DNA from: Ligaoa zhengdingensis
GTDB lineage: Bacteria; Bacillota; Clostridia; Oscillospirales; Ruminococcaceae
Assembly: GCF_014384885.1 (NCBI RefSeq)
Contig: NZ_JACRST010000004.1
Coordinates: forward strand, 62,001-126,000
Direction: 5' to 3'
Length of the DNA stretch: 64,000 nucleotides
Shown here one piece after another: positions 49,158 through 57,423 of this stretch (positions are counted from its first letter, which is position 1; each line of letters starts with the position of its first letter). The notes under the pieces were generated by a model, which saw nothing but the letters and a program-made list of their open reading frames with translations, searched no databases and was not told the origin of the DNA. The translations under genes and the position numbers were made by a program.

Positions 49158-50489
49158 ATGAGAGCCGCTTTTTATACGCTCGGCTGCAAGGTAAACCAGT
49201 ACGAAACGCAGATTCTCGAGCAGCTTTTTTTCGACAACGGGTTCGATATTGTGTCGCCCGATTCCCCGGCCGACCTGCTGGTGGTCAACTCCTGCACAGT
49301 CACAGCCGAGGGCGACCGCAAGACGCGGCAGGCCCTGCGCCGGTTTAAGCGCGCGAACCCTTCGGGCGTGGCGGCGCTCACCGGCTGTTTTCCACAGGCG
49401 TTTCCAGACATCGCCGAACAAATCCCAGAGGCGGATGTGATCACAGGCTCCCGGAACCGTGGGAGCCTGCTTTGCGCTGTAGAGAAATATTTTGCGACCG
49501 GCCGGCGGGTCATTGAGATCACCCCGCACGAGCGCGGCGAGGAGTTCGAGCGCATGAAGGCCGGCCGCTTTTTGGGGCGCACCCGCGCGTTCGTCAAAAT
49601 CCAGGACGGCTGCGACCGCTACTGCTCCTACTGCATCATCCCCACGGCGCGCGGGCCGGTGCGCAGCAAGCCGCTGGAGGAGCTGCGCGAGGAGCTGGAG
49701 GGCCTGGCCGCGGCGGGTTACCGCGAGGCGGTGCTGGTGGGCATCAACCTGCCGTTTTACGGCAAGGAGACCGGCTACACCCCCCGCCTGATCGACGCGA
49801 TCGAGCTGGCCTGCGCGGTGCCGGGCATCGAACGGGTGCGGCTGGGCTCGCTGGAGCCCGAGCTGCTCACCGAGGAGGACATCGCGCGCATGGCGGCGCA
49901 ACCCAAGTTTTGCCCGCAGTTCCACCTGTCGCTGCAAAGCGGGTGCGACAACACCCTGCGCCGCATGAACCGCCACTACACGGCGGCGGAGTACCGCGCG
50001 ATTGTGGACAAGCTGCGCGCCGCGTTCGACAACCCCGCCATCACCACCGATATCATCGTGGGCTTTCCGGGCGAGACCCCGGAGGAGTTCGCCCAGAGCC
50101 TGGCGTTTGCCCGGGAAATCGGCTTTGCCAAGGTGCACGTTTTCCCCTATTCCAAGCGGGAGGGCACGCGCGCGGCCAAGCTGCCCGGTCAGATCCCCCG
50201 CGCGGTGAAAAGCGAGCGGGTAGCCGAGCTCGCCCAGGCGGTGGAGCCCGCGCGGCGGGCGTTTTTGCAGGCCCAGGTGGGCCGCACCGAGGCGGTGCTG
50301 TTTGAGTCGGCCGCAGCGCAGGGCGGGGTCGAGGGCTATACCAAAAACTACGCTCCGGTGCGGGTGCCCGGCGCGGGCGGGGAGCTCTCGGGCCGCGTGT
50401 TCGCGGTGGAGATTGTCGGCGTGGGGGAGGACTGCTGCCTCGGCCGGTTGGCGCCCAATCAGGGAAACCCCGAAATTTTTTCGGATTAA
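49158..50489 (+). CDS. mtaB: tRNA t6A37 methylthiotransferase MtaB
   Basis: 443 residues. N-terminal MTTase domain T-L-G-C-K-V-N-Q-Y-E (about 7-16) with a cluster Cys, radical SAM motif C-D-R-Y-C-S-Y-C (about 152-159), C-terminal TRAM-like domain. It adds a methylthio group to N6-threonylcarbamoyladenosine, the base made through TsaD, which begins at the other end of the window. GAGGCGAGGC precedes the ATG. Confidence 0.94.
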   Translation: MRAAFYTLGCKVNQYETQILEQLFFDNGFDIVSPDSPADLLVVNSCTVTAEGDRKTRQALRRFKRANPSGVAALTGCFPQAFPDIAEQIPEADVITGSRNRGSLLCAVEKYFATGRRVIEITPHERGEEFERMKAGRFLGRTRAFVKIQDGCDRYCSYCIIPTARGPVRSKPLEELREELEGLAAAGYREAVLVGINLPFYGKETGYTPRLIDAIELACAVPGIERVRLGSLEPELLTEEDIARMAAQPKFCPQFHLSLQSGCDNTLRRMNRHYTAAEYRAIVDKLRAAFDNPAITTDIIVGFPGETPEEFAQSLAFAREIGFAKVHVFPYSKREGTRAAKLPGQIPRAVKSERVAELAQAVEPARRAFLQAQVGRTEAVLFESAAAQGGVEGYTKNYAPVRVPGAGGELSGRVFAVEIVGVGEDCCLGRLAPNQGNPEIFSD

Positions 50490-50523
50490 AATACAGTGAG
50501 AGAGAAACATACGGGAGGTTGCC

Positions 50524-53500
50524 ATGTCTGTTTATCGAGTTTATGTGGAGAAAAAGAGCGAGTTTGCCGTGGAGGCAGGCGCGACGCTCGCGGACATCCG
50601 CACGGTGCTGGGGATCGATGGGGTCGCCGGGGTGCGCCTGTGGAACCGTTACGACGTCCAGGGCCTGGAGCACGAGCAGTTTGAGCGCGCCAAAAACACC
50701 ATCTTCAGCGAGCCGCAGGTGGATCTTTGCAGCGAGGAGCTTCCCACTATCGGGGCGCCCAGCCGCATCTTTGCCGTGGAGTACCTGCCCGGCCAGTTCG
50801 ACCAGCGCGCCGATTCCTGCTCCCAGTGTATCCAGATCATGACGCAGGGGGAGCGGCCGCTCGTGCGGACTGCCCGGGTGTTTGTTTTGCTGGGCTCGAT
50901 CAGCGACGAGGAGTTCGCCCGCATCAAAGGGTTTGTCATCAACCCGGTGGAAAGCCGCGAGGCGTCGCTCGCCGCGGTGGACACCCTCGAGACCTCCTAT
51001 GAAATCCCCACCACGGTCAAAATCCTCGACGGGTTCACCGCGCTGAACGAGGCGGGCCTGGCCGCGTTTTTAAGGGAGTATGGCCTGGCGATGGACCTGG
51101 ACGACATCAAGTTTTTGCAGGGTTACTTCCGTAATGAAGAAGGGCGCGACCCGACTATCACCGAAATCCGCATGATCGACACCTACTGGTCGGATCACTG
51201 CCGCCACACAACCTTCTCGACCAACCTGCAAAACATCGAGATCGCGTCGGACGAGATCCGCGCGACCTTCGAGCGCTACCTCAAGTGCCGCGAAACCCTC
51301 TACGCGGGCAAGGAAAAGCCCGTCACCCTGATGGACCTCGCGGTGATCGGGGCCAAGGCCCTCAAGCGGGAGGGGTATCTGCGCGACCTCGACGAATCCG
51401 AGGAGATCAACGCCTGCTCGGTGCGCATCGACGTGGATGTGGACGGCAAAGAGGAACCCTGGCTGCTGATGTTTAAAAACGAGACCCACAACCACCCCAC
51501 CGAGATCGAGCCGTTCGGCGGAGCGGCCACCTGCCTGGGCGGCGCCATCCGCGACCCGCTTTCGGGGCGCAGCTACGTTTACCAGGCGATGCGCGTCACC
51601 GGCGCGGCCGACCCGACCGTGCCGATCGAACAGACCATGCAGGGTAAGCTCCCCCAGCGCAAGCTCACCACCACGGCGGCGGCGGGCTACAGCAGCTACG
51701 GCAACCAGATCGGCCTGGCCACCGGCCATGTCGCGGAGATCTATCACCCCGGCTACGCCGCCAAGCGCATGGAGATCGGCGCGGTGATCGGCGCGGCCCC
51801 GGCCGCCAACGTGCGCCGCGAGGCCCCCATCCCGGGCGATGTGGTCATCCTGCTGGGCGGCAAGACCGGCCGGGACGGCTGCGGCGGCGCGACCGGCTCC
51901 TCCAAGACCCACACCCTCGATTCGCTCGAGACCTGCGGCGCGGAGGTGCAGAAGGGCAATCCGCCCGAGGAGCGCAAGCTCCAGCGCCTGTTCCGCGACC
52001 CCGCGATCACCCGCATGATTAAGCGCTGCAACGACTTCGGCGCGGGCGGCGTGTCGGTGGCGGTGGGCGAGCTGGCCGACGGCCTGCGCATCAATCTGGA
52101 CGCGGTGCCCAAGAAGTACGACGGCCTGGATGGCACCGAGCTGGCGATCAGCGAATCGCAGGAGCGCATGGCTGTGGTGGTGGCCCCCCAGGATGTGGAC
52201 GCCTTCATCGCGGGCGCGCGGCGCGAGAACCTCGACGCGGTCGCGGTGGCTGAGGTCACCGCGGAGCCCCGCCTGCGCATGAGCTGGAACGGCAACACGA
52301 TCGTCGATATCTCCCGCGCGTTCCTCAACTCGAACGGCGCGGTCAAATACGCCGATGTGAAGATCGGCGACCTGAGCCCCAAGGGGGCGGCGCTGCCCGG
52401 CGACGGCAAGACCGGGGCCGAGCGCTTTGTCGCGCTGGTGAACGACCTCAACGTGGTCAGCCAGAAAGGGTTGGTGGAGCGGTTCGACTCGACCATCGGC
52501 GCGGGCACCGTGCTGATGCCGTTCGGCGGACGCTGCCAGCTCACCCCCACCCAGGCGATGGTGGCCAAGCTCCCGGTGCTCTCGGGCGAGACCACCTCCT
52601 GTTCGTTCATGGCCTGGGGCTACAACCCCTACCTCTCCGAAAAGAGCCCCTACCACGGCGCGGCCTGCGCGGTGGTGGAATCGGTCGCCAAGGTGATTGC
52701 GGCGGGCGGCAGCTGGCACAAGTGCTGGCTGACCTTCCAGGAATACTTCGGACGCACCGGCAGCGACCCCGAGCGCTGGGGCAAGCCGTTTTCCGCCCTG
52801 CTGGGCGCGCTGAAGGCGCAGCTCGAGCTGCGCTGCGCTGCCATCGGCGGCAAGGATTCGATGTCCGGCACCTTTGAGCACCTGGACGTGCCCCCCACGC
52901 TGGTCTCGTTCGCGGTGTCCGCAGGCCACCTGGACGACGTCGTGAGCAACGAGTTCAAAAAGGCGGGCAGCCGCCTGTACTATATCGCACCCGAGTACGA
53001 CGAAAACGGCATGCCCGACTTCGGGAGCGTGCGCGCGGTGTTCGACCGGGTGGAGGGCCTCATCCGCGGCGGCAAGGTGCTGTCCGCCTGGGCGTGCGGC
53101 GCGGCCGGCGCGGCCGAGGGCATCTTCAAGATGGCGCTGGGCAACCGCATCGGCGCGGACCTGTCGGGCGCGATGGAGCAGGATTTGTACGACCCCTGCT
53201 ACGGCGCGTTCGTGATCGAGACCGACGCGCACCTCTCCGACGCGCACCTGCTGGGCGTCACCACGGAGGATTATACCGTGTGGCTCGACGGCAAGGCCAT
53301 CGACTTGGCCGAGCTGCAAAGGGCCTGGGAGCAGAAGCTGGAGCCGGTGTTCCCCTGCAACCTGCCTACCCCGAAGATCGCGGCGCCGGTCTACAACCAT
53401 GCGGCCATCGACCACAGGGCGCCCGCCATCCGGGTGGCCAAGCCCCGCGTGCTCATCCCGGTGTTCCCGGGCACCAACTGCGAATACGACACCGCCCGCG

Positions 53501-54240
53501 CCTACGAGCGGGCCGGGGCGGAAGCGGAGGTGTTCGTCATCCGCAACCTCACCTCCCGAGAGATTGAGGAGAGCGTGACCGCCTTTGCCGAGGCCGCGAA
53601 GCGCGCCAACATCATCATGATCCCGGGCGGCTTCTCGGGCGGCGACGAGCCGGACGGCTCGGGCAAGTTCATCACCGCGTTTTTCCGCAACCCGCGCGTG
53701 GCAGAACAGGTGCGCGAGCTGCTGGGCAACCGAGACGGCCTGATGTGCGGCATCTGCAACGGGTTCCAGGCGCTGGTCAAGTTGGGCCTGGTGCCCTACG
53801 GCGACATCGTGGACGCCGAGTCGGACAGCCCGACGCTCACCTTCAACACGATCGGCCGTCACCAGAGCATGCTGGTGCGCACCCGCGTGGCGTCCAACAA
53901 GTCCCCTTGGCTGATGCACAGCGCGGTGGGCGACATCCACACCACCGCGATTTCCCACGGCGAAGGCCGGTTTGTGGCCAGCGCCGAGACGATCGCACAG
54001 ATGGCGAAGAACGGCCAGATTGCAACCCAGTACGTCGATCTGGACGGAGCGCCTACCATGGATATCCGCTTCAATCCCAATGGATCGGTCGATGCGATCG
54101 AGGGCATCACCTCGCCCGATGGCCGTGTGTTCGGCAAGATGGCGCACTCCGAGCGCATCAGCGGCGGCGTGTACCAGAACGTGCCCGGCGAAAAGGACAA
54201 CGGCATGTTCCGCGGCGCGGTGGATTATTTTAGAGGCTGA
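50524..54240 (+). CDS. purL: Phosphoribosylformylglycinamidine synthase, single-chain
   Basis: 1238 residues, the long one-chain form. N-terminal PurS-like part, two AIR-synthase-like ATP-binding halves (T-Y-W-S-D-H-C-R-H-T-T-F near 220 with the catalytic His; K-N-E-T-H-N-H-P-T near 318), and a C-terminal glutaminase with G-I-C-N-G (Cys near 1077) and the H/E pair in I-S-H-G-E-G. Converts FGAR to FGAM in purine synthesis. GGGAGG precedes the ATG; 34 bp from mtaB, so likely co-transcribed. A terminator follows. Confidence 0.96.
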   Translation: MSVYRVYVEKKSEFAVEAGATLADIRTVLGIDGVAGVRLWNRYDVQGLEHEQFERAKNTIFSEPQVDLCSEELPTIGAPSRIFAVEYLPGQFDQRADSCSQCIQIMTQGERPLVRTARVFVLLGSISDEEFARIKGFVINPVESREASLAAVDTLETSYEIPTTVKILDGFTALNEAGLAAFLREYGLAMDLDDIKFLQGYFRNEEGRDPTITEIRMIDTYWSDHCRHTTFSTNLQNIEIASDEIRATFERYLKCRETLYAGKEKPVTLMDLAVIGAKALKREGYLRDLDESEEINACSVRIDVDVDGKEEPWLLMFKNETHNHPTEIEPFGGAATCLGGAIRDPLSGRSYVYQAMRVTGAADPTVPIEQTMQGKLPQRKLTTTAAAGYSSYGNQIGLATGHVAEIYHPGYAAKRMEIGAVIGAAPAANVRREAPIPGDVVILLGGKTGRDGCGGATGSSKTHTLDSLETCGAEVQKGNPPEERKLQRLFRDPAITRMIKRCNDFGAGGVSVAVGELADGLRINLDAVPKKYDGLDGTELAISESQERMAVVVAPQDVDAFIAGARRENLDAVAVAEVTAEPRLRMSWNGNTIVDISRAFLNSNGAVKYADVKIGDLSPKGAALPGDGKTGAERFVALVNDLNVVSQKGLVERFDSTIGAGTVLMPFGGRCQLTPTQAMVAKLPVLSGETTSCSFMAWGYNPYLSEKSPYHGAACAVVESVAKVIAAGGSWHKCWLTFQEYFGRTGSDPERWGKPFSALLGALKAQLELRCAAIGGKDSMSGTFEHLDVPPTLVSFAVSAGHLDDVVSNEFKKAGSRLYYIAPEYDENGMPDFGSVRAVFDRVEGLIRGGKVLSAWACGAAGAAEGIFKMALGNRIGADLSGAMEQDLYDPCYGAFVIETDAHLSDAHLLGVTTEDYTVWLDGKAIDLAELQRAWEQKLEPVFPCNLPTPKIAAPVYNHAAIDHRAPAIRVAKPRVLIPVFPGTNCEYDTARAYERAGAEAEVFVIRNLTSREIEESVTAFAEAAKRANIIMIPGGFSGGDEPDGSGKFITAFFRNPRVAEQVRELLGNRDGLMCGICNGFQALVKLGLVPYGDIVDAESDSPTLTFNTIGRHQSMLVRTRVASNKSPWLMHSAVGDIHTTAISHGEGRFVASAETIAQMAKNGQIATQYVDLDGAPTMDIRFNPNGSVDAIEGITSPDGRVFGKMAHSERISGGVYQNVPGEKDNGMFRGAVDYFRG

Positions 54241-54250
54241 CAATAGAAAG

Positions 54251-54291
54251 CGCGCGGCTGAGGCGTTACCCGGCCGCGCGTTTGTATTTTT
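54251..54291 (+). terminator. Terminator of purL
   Basis: CGCGCGGC (54251-54258) pairs with GCCGCGCG (54273-54280), then TTTGTATTTTT. Confidence 0.8.
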
Positions 54292-54312
54292 GAGAGAAAG
54301 GGGAGCTTCGCC

Positions 54313-55002
54313 ATGCGCATTCAGGACGAGCTGCGCGCCCACCTGCTGGAGCAGGGGGTGAGCGACGTGGGATTCTGCACGGTGCCGCCAGAGGAGCTGC
54401 GCGACCTGCCGCGCGAGCTGCACTATGCGGTCAGCCTGGTGGCGCGGCTGTCCGACGCGATTGTGGACGAGATCACCGATGCGCCCACTCACACCTACTT
54501 CAACCACTACCGCACGGTTAACGCGTTTCTCGACCAGATGCTGCTGCGGGCGGGAATCTTTTTAGAGCGGCGGGGGTACCGGTATCTCACGGTGGCCGCG
54601 TCCCAGTCGATCAACCGCGACGGCTGGAACTACGAGGGCCGCTTTTCCCACAAGAAGGCGGCCTGCCTCGCGGGGCTCGGCTGCGTGGGGCGCAGCTCGC
54701 TGTTTTTGCACCGCGAGTGGGGGCCGCGCGTGCGGCTGGCCACCCTGTTCACCGACTGCCCGTTTGAGCCCGAGCCACGCGAGCCGATGGCCTCGCCCTG
54801 CGCGGCCTGCGGGCGCTGCGTCAGGGCCTGCCTCGCGCACGCCATCACCGGCGCGGACTGGCGGCCGGGCGTCGATCGCGCCGAGCTGTTCGACCCGGCC
54901 GGATGCAGCGAGCACATGAAGCGGGCCTACCAACACATCGGGCGGGGCGCGGTGTGCGGCGTCTGTATGCGGGTATGCCCGGCCGGCGAGCGGCAAAAAT
55001 AA
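54313..55002 (+). CDS. QueG-like protein with double 4Fe-4S domain
   Basis: 229 residues. The tail has C-A-A-C-G-R-C-V-R-A-C near 161-171, a further Cys near 197, and C-G-V-C-M-R-V-C-P near 215-223, the double-cluster ferredoxin pattern of epoxyqueuosine reductase. The N-terminal part, with R-D-L-P-R-E and A-A-S-Q-S near 98, resembles the QueG front, but it is much shorter than true QueG (about 350) and lacks the HEAT tail. So it may be a redox relative. AAAGGGGAGC precedes the ATG. Confidence 0.78.
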   Translation: MRIQDELRAHLLEQGVSDVGFCTVPPEELRDLPRELHYAVSLVARLSDAIVDEITDAPTHTYFNHYRTVNAFLDQMLLRAGIFLERRGYRYLTVAASQSINRDGWNYEGRFSHKKAACLAGLGCVGRSSLFLHREWGPRVRLATLFTDCPFEPEPREPMASPCAACGRCVRACLAHAITGADWRPGVDRAELFDPAGCSEHMKRAYQHIGRGAVCGVCMRVCPAGERQK

Positions 55003-55022
55003 AGGTGGGATGCGCGGCGGGA

Positions 55023-55319
55023 CTACAGCCCGCGGCAGTCGCCCACCCCCTGGCTGATGAGAATTTCCAGAAAGGCGGAGAGCAGGCCGCCGCATGTGAT
55101 GAGCTGGAAGTTGGGGCGACCGCCGTCGCGAAAGACGCGCAGCGCCTGCACCACAGCCATCCGGTTGCGGTTCTCGGGCTGTAGCTTGACGGCGTACTCC
55201 GCGCCGTTCACGGTGATGCGCACCGTGTAGCCCGCGTCGAGCGGCTCGGCGTGCGCACCGGCCATGAGGGACGCGACCAATCTGTCGTACTGTTGTTGGC
55301 TGAGTTGTCGGATAATCAT
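55023..55319 (-). CDS. Small protein of unknown function
   Basis: 98 residues from ATG with AAAGGAG eight bases upstream. I-I-R-Q-L-S-Q-Q-Q-Y-D at the start, a beta-rich middle and a hydrophobic tail with L-I-T-C-G-G-L-L-S-A-F-L-E-I-L. No family recognised and no clear signal peptide. A longer reading of 48 more residues runs over the sRNA promoter and is not supported. First of three minus-strand genes in the accessory patch. Confidence 0.55.
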   Translation of the reverse strand: MIIRQLSQQQYDRLVASLMAGAHAEPLDAGYTVRITVNGAEYAVKLQPENRNRMAVVQALRVFRDGGRPNFQLITCGGLLSAFLEILISQGVGDCRGL

Positions 55320-55352
55320 CGAAAAGCTCCTTTCTGAATGGACACCCGGCGG

Positions 55353-55381
55353 TTGAAAGGAGCGGAGGCATATGGTATAAT
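55353..55381 (+). promoter_or_regulatory. Predicted promoter of small RNA 1
   Basis: TTGAAA, 17-bp spacer, TATAAT preceded by TGG (extended -10), on the plus strand; no plus-strand gene lies downstream. Confidence 0.6.
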
Positions 55382-55387
55382 ATTTAT

Positions 55388-55468
55388 GCTCCCGCATCTG
55401 TTTGGTGCCGGGTGATTGGGGAAGCGGCGGTTTACTTGTGAGAGTGGGCGCCGCTTCCTTCATTTTTT
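55388..55468 (+). ncRNA. Predicted small RNA 1, antisense to the end of RHH gene 1
   Basis: From the predicted start to the U-run, about 81 nt. The last 53 nt hold a hairpin GGAAGCGGCG/CGCCGCTTCC with loop containing ACTTGTGAGAGTGG, then TTCATTTTTT as terminator. Only the 3' end overlaps the RHH1 coding region (its last codon or two and stop); most of it lies beyond the RHH1 stop, in its 3' flank. No open frame of note. Not tested; the call rests on promoter plus terminator plus a second copy. Confidence 0.45.
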
Positions 55469-55639
55469 GAGGCTTTGGTGGACGGAATCAATTCCCTTGC
55501 GAACCACTTCCGATTTGCTGATATTCAAGGCGTCGGCCGCTTCGTTCAGCTTTTCCAGCGATTCGTCGTCGAGCCGCACCCGAAACATCGTGGTCTTAGG
55601 GCTGTCCGTGGGCCGCCCCATCTTTTTTTGTTCGCTGAT
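55460..55639 (-). CDS. Ribbon-helix-helix protein 1, apparent ATC start
   Basis: 59 residues from ATC. K-K-M-G-R-P-T-D-S-P-K at the start, then F-R-V-R-L-D-D-E-S-L-E-K-L-N-E-A-A-D-A-L-N-I-S-K-S-E-V-V-R-K-G-I, the strand-helix-helix of CopG/RHH DNA-binding proteins. AGGAGG seven bases upstream points to ATC; the next ATG (55621) is 25 bases away. The paralogue aligns from the same place. Its own promoter lies at 55670-55698; an ATG at 55708 is upstream of it and excluded. Confidence 0.75.
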   Translation of the reverse strand: MSEQKKMGRPTDSPKTTMFRVRLDDESLEKLNEAADALNISKSEVVRKGIDSVHQSLKK

Positions 55640-55669
55640 AAACTCACCTCCTTTTGTAGCGACATAATA

Positions 55670-55698
55670 ATCATAACGAGTGTAACTACAAAAGTCAA
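55670..55698 (-). promoter_or_regulatory. Sigma-A promoter of RHH gene 1
   Basis: TTGACT, 17-bp spacer, TATGAT on the minus strand. It leaves a short leader of about ten bases before AGGAGG. Confidence 0.75.
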
Positions 55699-55734
55699 GG
55701 CATCTCATAGCAAAAAGAGACCCTTCCGCAGCAC

Positions 55735-55763
55735 TTGCATGCTATCACAGCGTATGATAAAAT
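55735..55763 (+). promoter_or_regulatory. Predicted promoter of small RNA 2
   Basis: TTGCAT, 17-bp spacer, TAAAAT preceded by TGA (extended -10) on the plus strand, divergent from the RHH1 promoter. Weaker than promoter 1. Confidence 0.45.
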
Positions 55764-55769
55764 ATTTAC

Positions 55770-55847
55770 ACTGCATTGTCTGTAGGCGTTGCGGTTGGGG
55801 AAGCGGCGTTGTACTTGTGAGAGTGGTGCGCCGCTTCCTTCATTTTT
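55770..55847 (+). ncRNA. Predicted small RNA 2, antisense to the end of RHH gene 2
   Basis: About 78 nt, ending in the same 53-nt hairpin element as RNA 1 (GGAAGCGGCG with CGCCGCTTCC, loop ACTTGTGAGAGTGG, then TTCATTTTT); the 5' parts differ but have equal length. Its end covers the stop of RHH gene 2. Confidence 0.4.
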
Positions 55848-56022
55848 GGTTGAGGTCTGGTTCCAATTTAGAAATCCCACGTCTCACCGCTTCGGCAACT
55901 GATACCGCTTTTTGCTCGCAATAGGCGTCTAAAGTCTGTTTCGATTTCAAATCGAGTTTGACGCCGATCTTATAGAGCTTGGGATTATCCGTCTTGGGGC
56001 CTCGCTTTTTGCCCGTTTCCAG
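55840..56022 (-). CDS. Ribbon-helix-helix protein 2, apparent CTG start
   Basis: 60 residues, absent from usual start-codon searches. From CTG: E-T-G-K-K-R-G-P-K-T-D-N-P-K, then Y-K-I-G-V-K-L-D-L-K-S-K-Q-T-L-D-A-Y, then S-V-A-E-A-V-R-R-G-I-S-K-L. Same layout and K-K-x-G-x-x-T-D-x-P-K start as RHH 1. GGGAGG lies seven bases before CTG, and no ATG, GTG or TTG is in frame nearby. A promoter with an inverted-repeat operator lies 35 bp upstream. Confidence 0.72.
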   Translation of the reverse strand: METGKKRGPKTDNPKLYKIGVKLDLKSKQTLDAYCEQKAVSVAEAVRRGISKLEPDLNQK

Positions 56023-56040
56023 TGGATCACCTCCCGACGG

Positions 56041-56086
56041 AAATAGGACTGACCAAATTATAAAACAGGTCAGTCCTATTTGTCAA
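56041..56086 (-). promoter_or_regulatory. Promoter and perfect operator of RHH gene 2
   Basis: TTGACA, 18-bp spacer, TATAAT on the minus strand. AAATAGGACTGACC (56041-56054) and GGTCAGTCCTATTT (56068-56081) are a perfect 14-bp inverted repeat around the -10 box. Typical for an autorepressor. Confidence 0.85.
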
Positions 56087-56172
56087 GTATAAAACAAAAA
56101 ACAACCGAAAAAATATCGGCCGAATCTTTCATTTAACAGGATGAATGAAATGCTGATAAAAAGTCGGGCATA

Positions 56173-56209
56173 AATAAAAAATCCCCCGATGCAGAAAGCA
56201 TCGGGGGAT
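56173..56209 (-). terminator. Terminator of the rpmG-rplA operon
   Basis: ATCCCCCGATGC pairs with GCATCGGGGGAT around TTTCT on the minus strand, then TTTTTTATTTA. Confidence 0.9.
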
Positions 56210-56221
56210 CGCCGTTTTTTA

Positions 56222-56917
56222 TCAAACGGTGAACTTCGCGGGGTTGATCTTGATGCCGGGGCCCATGGTGGGGGACACGGCGCAGGATTTGATATACTGG
56301 CCCTTGGCGGCGGCGGGCTTTGCTTTCAGCAGAGCGCCCATCAGCGCGTCAAAGTTCTCCTGCAATTTGTCAACGCCAAAGCTCACCTTGCCGATCGGGC
56401 AGTGGACGATGTTGGTCTTGTCCAGGCGGTACTCGATCTTACCGGCCTTCGCCTCGGTGATCGCCTTCGCGACGTCCGGGGTGACGGTGCCGGCCTTCGG
56501 GTTGGGCATCAGCTTGCGGGGGCCGAGGATTTTACCGAGGCGGCCGACGATACCCATCATATCCGGGGTAGCGATGACCACGTCGAAATCCAGGAAGCCT
56601 TCCTTCTGGATGCGCTCCATCAGATCCTCAGCGCCGACGATCTCAGCGCCAGCGGCGGTGGCGGCGTCGGCCTTGTCGCCCTTGGCGAACACAGCGACGC
56701 GCACATGCTTACCGGTACCGTTGGGCAGAACGACCGCGCCACGGACCTGCTGATCCGCCTGACGGGAATCGACGCCCAGGCGGACGTGCATTTCGACGGT
56801 TTCGTCGAACTTAGCCTTTGCGGTTTTGATGCAGAGCTCGAGCGCCTCAGCAGCTTCATACTGCTTGGTGCGGTCTACCAGCTTTGCACTGTCGATATAT
56901 TTTTTTCCATGTTTCAT
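56222..56917 (-). CDS. rplA: 50S ribosomal protein L1
   Basis: 231 residues. K-x-H-G-K-K-Y start, L-P-N-G-T-G-K near 83-89, P-N-P-K-A-G-T-V near 141-148 and T-M-G-P-G-I-K-I near 217-224. Forms the L1 stalk; in other bacteria it represses its own operon. The usual rplJ-rplL does not follow; a terminator does. Confidence 0.98.
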   Translation of the reverse strand: MKHGKKYIDSAKLVDRTKQYEAAEALELCIKTAKAKFDETVEMHVRLGVDSRQADQQVRGAVVLPNGTGKHVRVAVFAKGDKADAATAAGAEIVGAEDLMERIQKEGFLDFDVVIATPDMMGIVGRLGKILGPRKLMPNPKAGTVTPDVAKAITEAKAGKIEYRLDKTNIVHCPIGKVSFGVDKLQENFDALMGALLKAKPAAAKGQYIKSCAVSPTMGPGIKINPAKFTV

Positions 56918-56976
56918 ACTAGTTCTCCTCCCTCAGAAGTGGTATTACCGGATTGGTTTCCTCCCACCTGAGAACA

Positions 56977-57402
56977 TCAGTCTTCTACGACAACGCCCAT
57001 GCTGCGGCACGTGCCGGCCACCATGCTCATCGCGGCCTCGATATCGGCGGCGTTGAGGTCGGGCATCTTGATCTCAGCGATTTTACGAACCTGCTCTTTG
57101 GTGATGGTGGCGACCTTCGTCTTGTTGGGGACGCCGGAACCGCTCTCGATCTTGCATTCCTTTTTGATGAGGACTGCAGCCGGGGGGGTTTTGGTGACAA
57201 AGGTGAAGGAGCGGTCCGCATAAACGGTGATGACAACCGGGATAATCATACCGATGTCATTCTTGGTGCGCTCGTTGAATTCCTTTGTAAAAGACATAAT
57301 GTTGACGCCATGCTGACCCAACGCGGGGCCCACCGGCGGCGCCGGGGTTGCTTTACCGGCAGGTATCTGCAGCTTGATATAACCTGTTACCTTTTGAGCC
57401 AT
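56977..57402 (-). CDS. rplK: 50S ribosomal protein L11
   Basis: 141 residues. A-Q-K-V-T-G-Y-I-K-L-Q-I-P-A-G-K-A at the start and P-P-V-G-P-A-L-G-Q-H-G-V-N-I near 22-35, then the rRNA-binding C-terminus with G-T-C-R-S-M-G. Part of the factor-binding centre. GGAGGTGCAAACA precedes the ATG. Confidence 0.98.
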   Translation of the reverse strand: MAQKVTGYIKLQIPAGKATPAPPVGPALGQHGVNIMSFTKEFNERTKNDIGMIIPVVITVYADRSFTFVTKTPPAAVLIKKECKIESGSGVPNKTKVATITKEQVRKIAEIKMPDLNAADIEAAMSMVAGTCRSMGVVVED

Positions 57403-57423
57403 TGTTTGCACCTCCATAGATTA

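Noticed and set aside
55695..55880. 61-codon minus-strand frame between the RHH genes
   Set aside because: It reads the 3' end of RHH gene 2 in a wrong frame; the RHH2 frame from CTG fits the family.
57027..57236. Frames inside rplK, rplA and other ribosomal genes
   Set aside because: Fully nested in well-supported ribosomal genes.
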